From assembly GCF_017726655.1 (NCBI RefSeq), contig NZ_CP072309.1, forward strand, positions 62,001-126,000: a stretch of DNA of 64,000 nt, read 5' to 3'. The DNA is from Agrobacterium tumefaciens. Lineage in GTDB: Bacteria; Pseudomonadota; Alphaproteobacteria; Rhizobiales; Rhizobiaceae. The translations under genes and the position numbers were made by a program. This document shows, one piece after another, positions 63,568 to 64,000 of the stretch; the first letter of the stretch is position 1, and each line of letters begins with the position of its first letter. The notes under the pieces are model-generated. The model saw only the letters and a program-made list of their open reading frames with translations. It ran no database searches and was not told the DNA's origin.

Positions 63568-64000
63568 ATGAAACGGCTTCTCATCACGGGTGGGGCGGGG
63601 CAACTGGGTCGCGTGATGCGCAAACGTCTCGCACCTATGGCCGAAACTCTGCGCATCGCCGACATCGCCCCGCTCGATCCGCCAGGACCGCGCGAAGAAT
63701 GCCTTCAATGCGATCTCGCGGATGCGAACGCTGTCAACGCGATGGTGGCCGGTTGCGACGGTATCGTTCATCTCGGCGGCATTTCTGTCGAGCGTCCGTT
63801 CGATCAGATTCTTCAGGGAAACATCATCGGGCTTTATAACCTTTACGAGGCCGCACGCGCCCATGGAGCGCCGCGCGTCGTCTTTGCCAGCTCGAACCAT
63901 ACGATTGGTTATTACCCGCAGACAGAACGGCTCGGCCCCGATGTTCCCTTCCGCCCAGACGGGCTTTATGGCGTCTCGAAATGTTTCGGCGAAAACCTCG
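63568..64000 (+). CDS. udh: Uronate dehydrogenase, 3' end cut by window edge
   Basis: The first 144 residues are present; the full enzyme is about 265. NAD motif TGGAGQLG (7-14), then HLGGIS, ASSNHTIGYYP and catalytic Tyr134/Lys138 in YGVSKCFGEN. Family knowledge: oxidises D-galacturonate or D-glucuronate at C1 to the 1,5-lactone with NAD. It is divergent from kduI, with the kdgD/gci/gli genes completing the route. The sequence is very close to A. fabrum Udh as I remember it, but not identical. Confidence 0.93.
   Translation, partial: MKRLLITGGAGQLGRVMRKRLAPMAETLRIADIAPLDPPGPREECLQCDLADANAVNAMVAGCDGIVHLGGISVERPFDQILQGNIIGLYNLYEAARAHGAPRVVFASSNHTIGYYPQTERLGPDVPFRPDGLYGVSKCFGENL

Overview
The window looks like an accessory, catabolism-rich stretch of a rhizobial genome. 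Agrobacterium (tumefaciens/fabrum complex) is the best guess, probably its linear chromosome/chromid. The right end carries the galacturonate oxidation set (udh, kduI, kduD, kdgD, gci, gli and a TRAP transporter). This is arranged as I remember it from A. fabrum C58, but the visible Udh residues differ from the C58 enzyme at several places, so a related strain is more likely than C58 itself. That assignment rests on memory of the families and not on a search. GC content is high, alternative starts (TTG/GTG) are common, and long antisense frames shadow most real genes. I saw no rRNA, tRNA, CRISPR array, insertion sequence or phage gene.

Layout. 0-2 kb: an unknown protein cut by the left edge and a cupin. 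1.8-6.5 kb: a Pls/PosA-type single-module NRPS translationally coupled to its own phosphopantetheinyl transferase. 6.6-10.3 kb: an Asp/Glu racemase, an NCS2 nucleobase permease and a CHASE4-GGDEF diguanylate cyclase. 10.5-13.9 kb: divergent ampC/ampR and a chromate transporter. 14-19.1 kb: a polyamine-type ABC operon ending in a hydantoin-racemase-like gene. 19.3-26.5 kb: unrelated single genes (exonuclease, beta-rich protein, lipoprotein, lytic transglycosylase, soluble chemoreceptor, ICMT-like and VOC proteins).

26.5-50.2 kb is a sugar-uptake and catabolism region. It contains an arabinoside ABC operon with a GH51 arabinofuranosidase and an ArsR-like regulator, and an orphan binding protein divergent from a LacI regulator that leads a DUF2264/hydroxyacid dehydrogenase/TIM-barrel operon. 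Next come a small DUF4160-DUF2442 pair with its own palindromic operator, a complete ABC transporter divergent from a TetR regulator, and a four-gene oxidoreductase-DUF993-TIM-oxidoreductase operon. The same palindrome lies upstream of both the TetR/ABC pair and the four-gene operon, linking them in one regulon.

50.3-52.9 kb is a cluster of very small genes around cspA and rpsU, with two copies of a conserved element ending in a terminator. 53-54.6 kb holds a membrane acyltransferase and an orphan acyl carrier protein. 54.6-64 kb is the pectin/uronate island. GH105 would release unsaturated galacturonate, and KduI/KduD would turn the derived ketouronate into 2-keto-3-deoxygluconate. A TRAP transporter would import acids, and Udh, Gli, Gci and KdgD would oxidise galacturonate through galactarolactones and keto-deoxy-galactarate to 2-oxoglutarate semialdehyde. 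A near-perfect 29-bp palindrome before kdgD is the likely operator.
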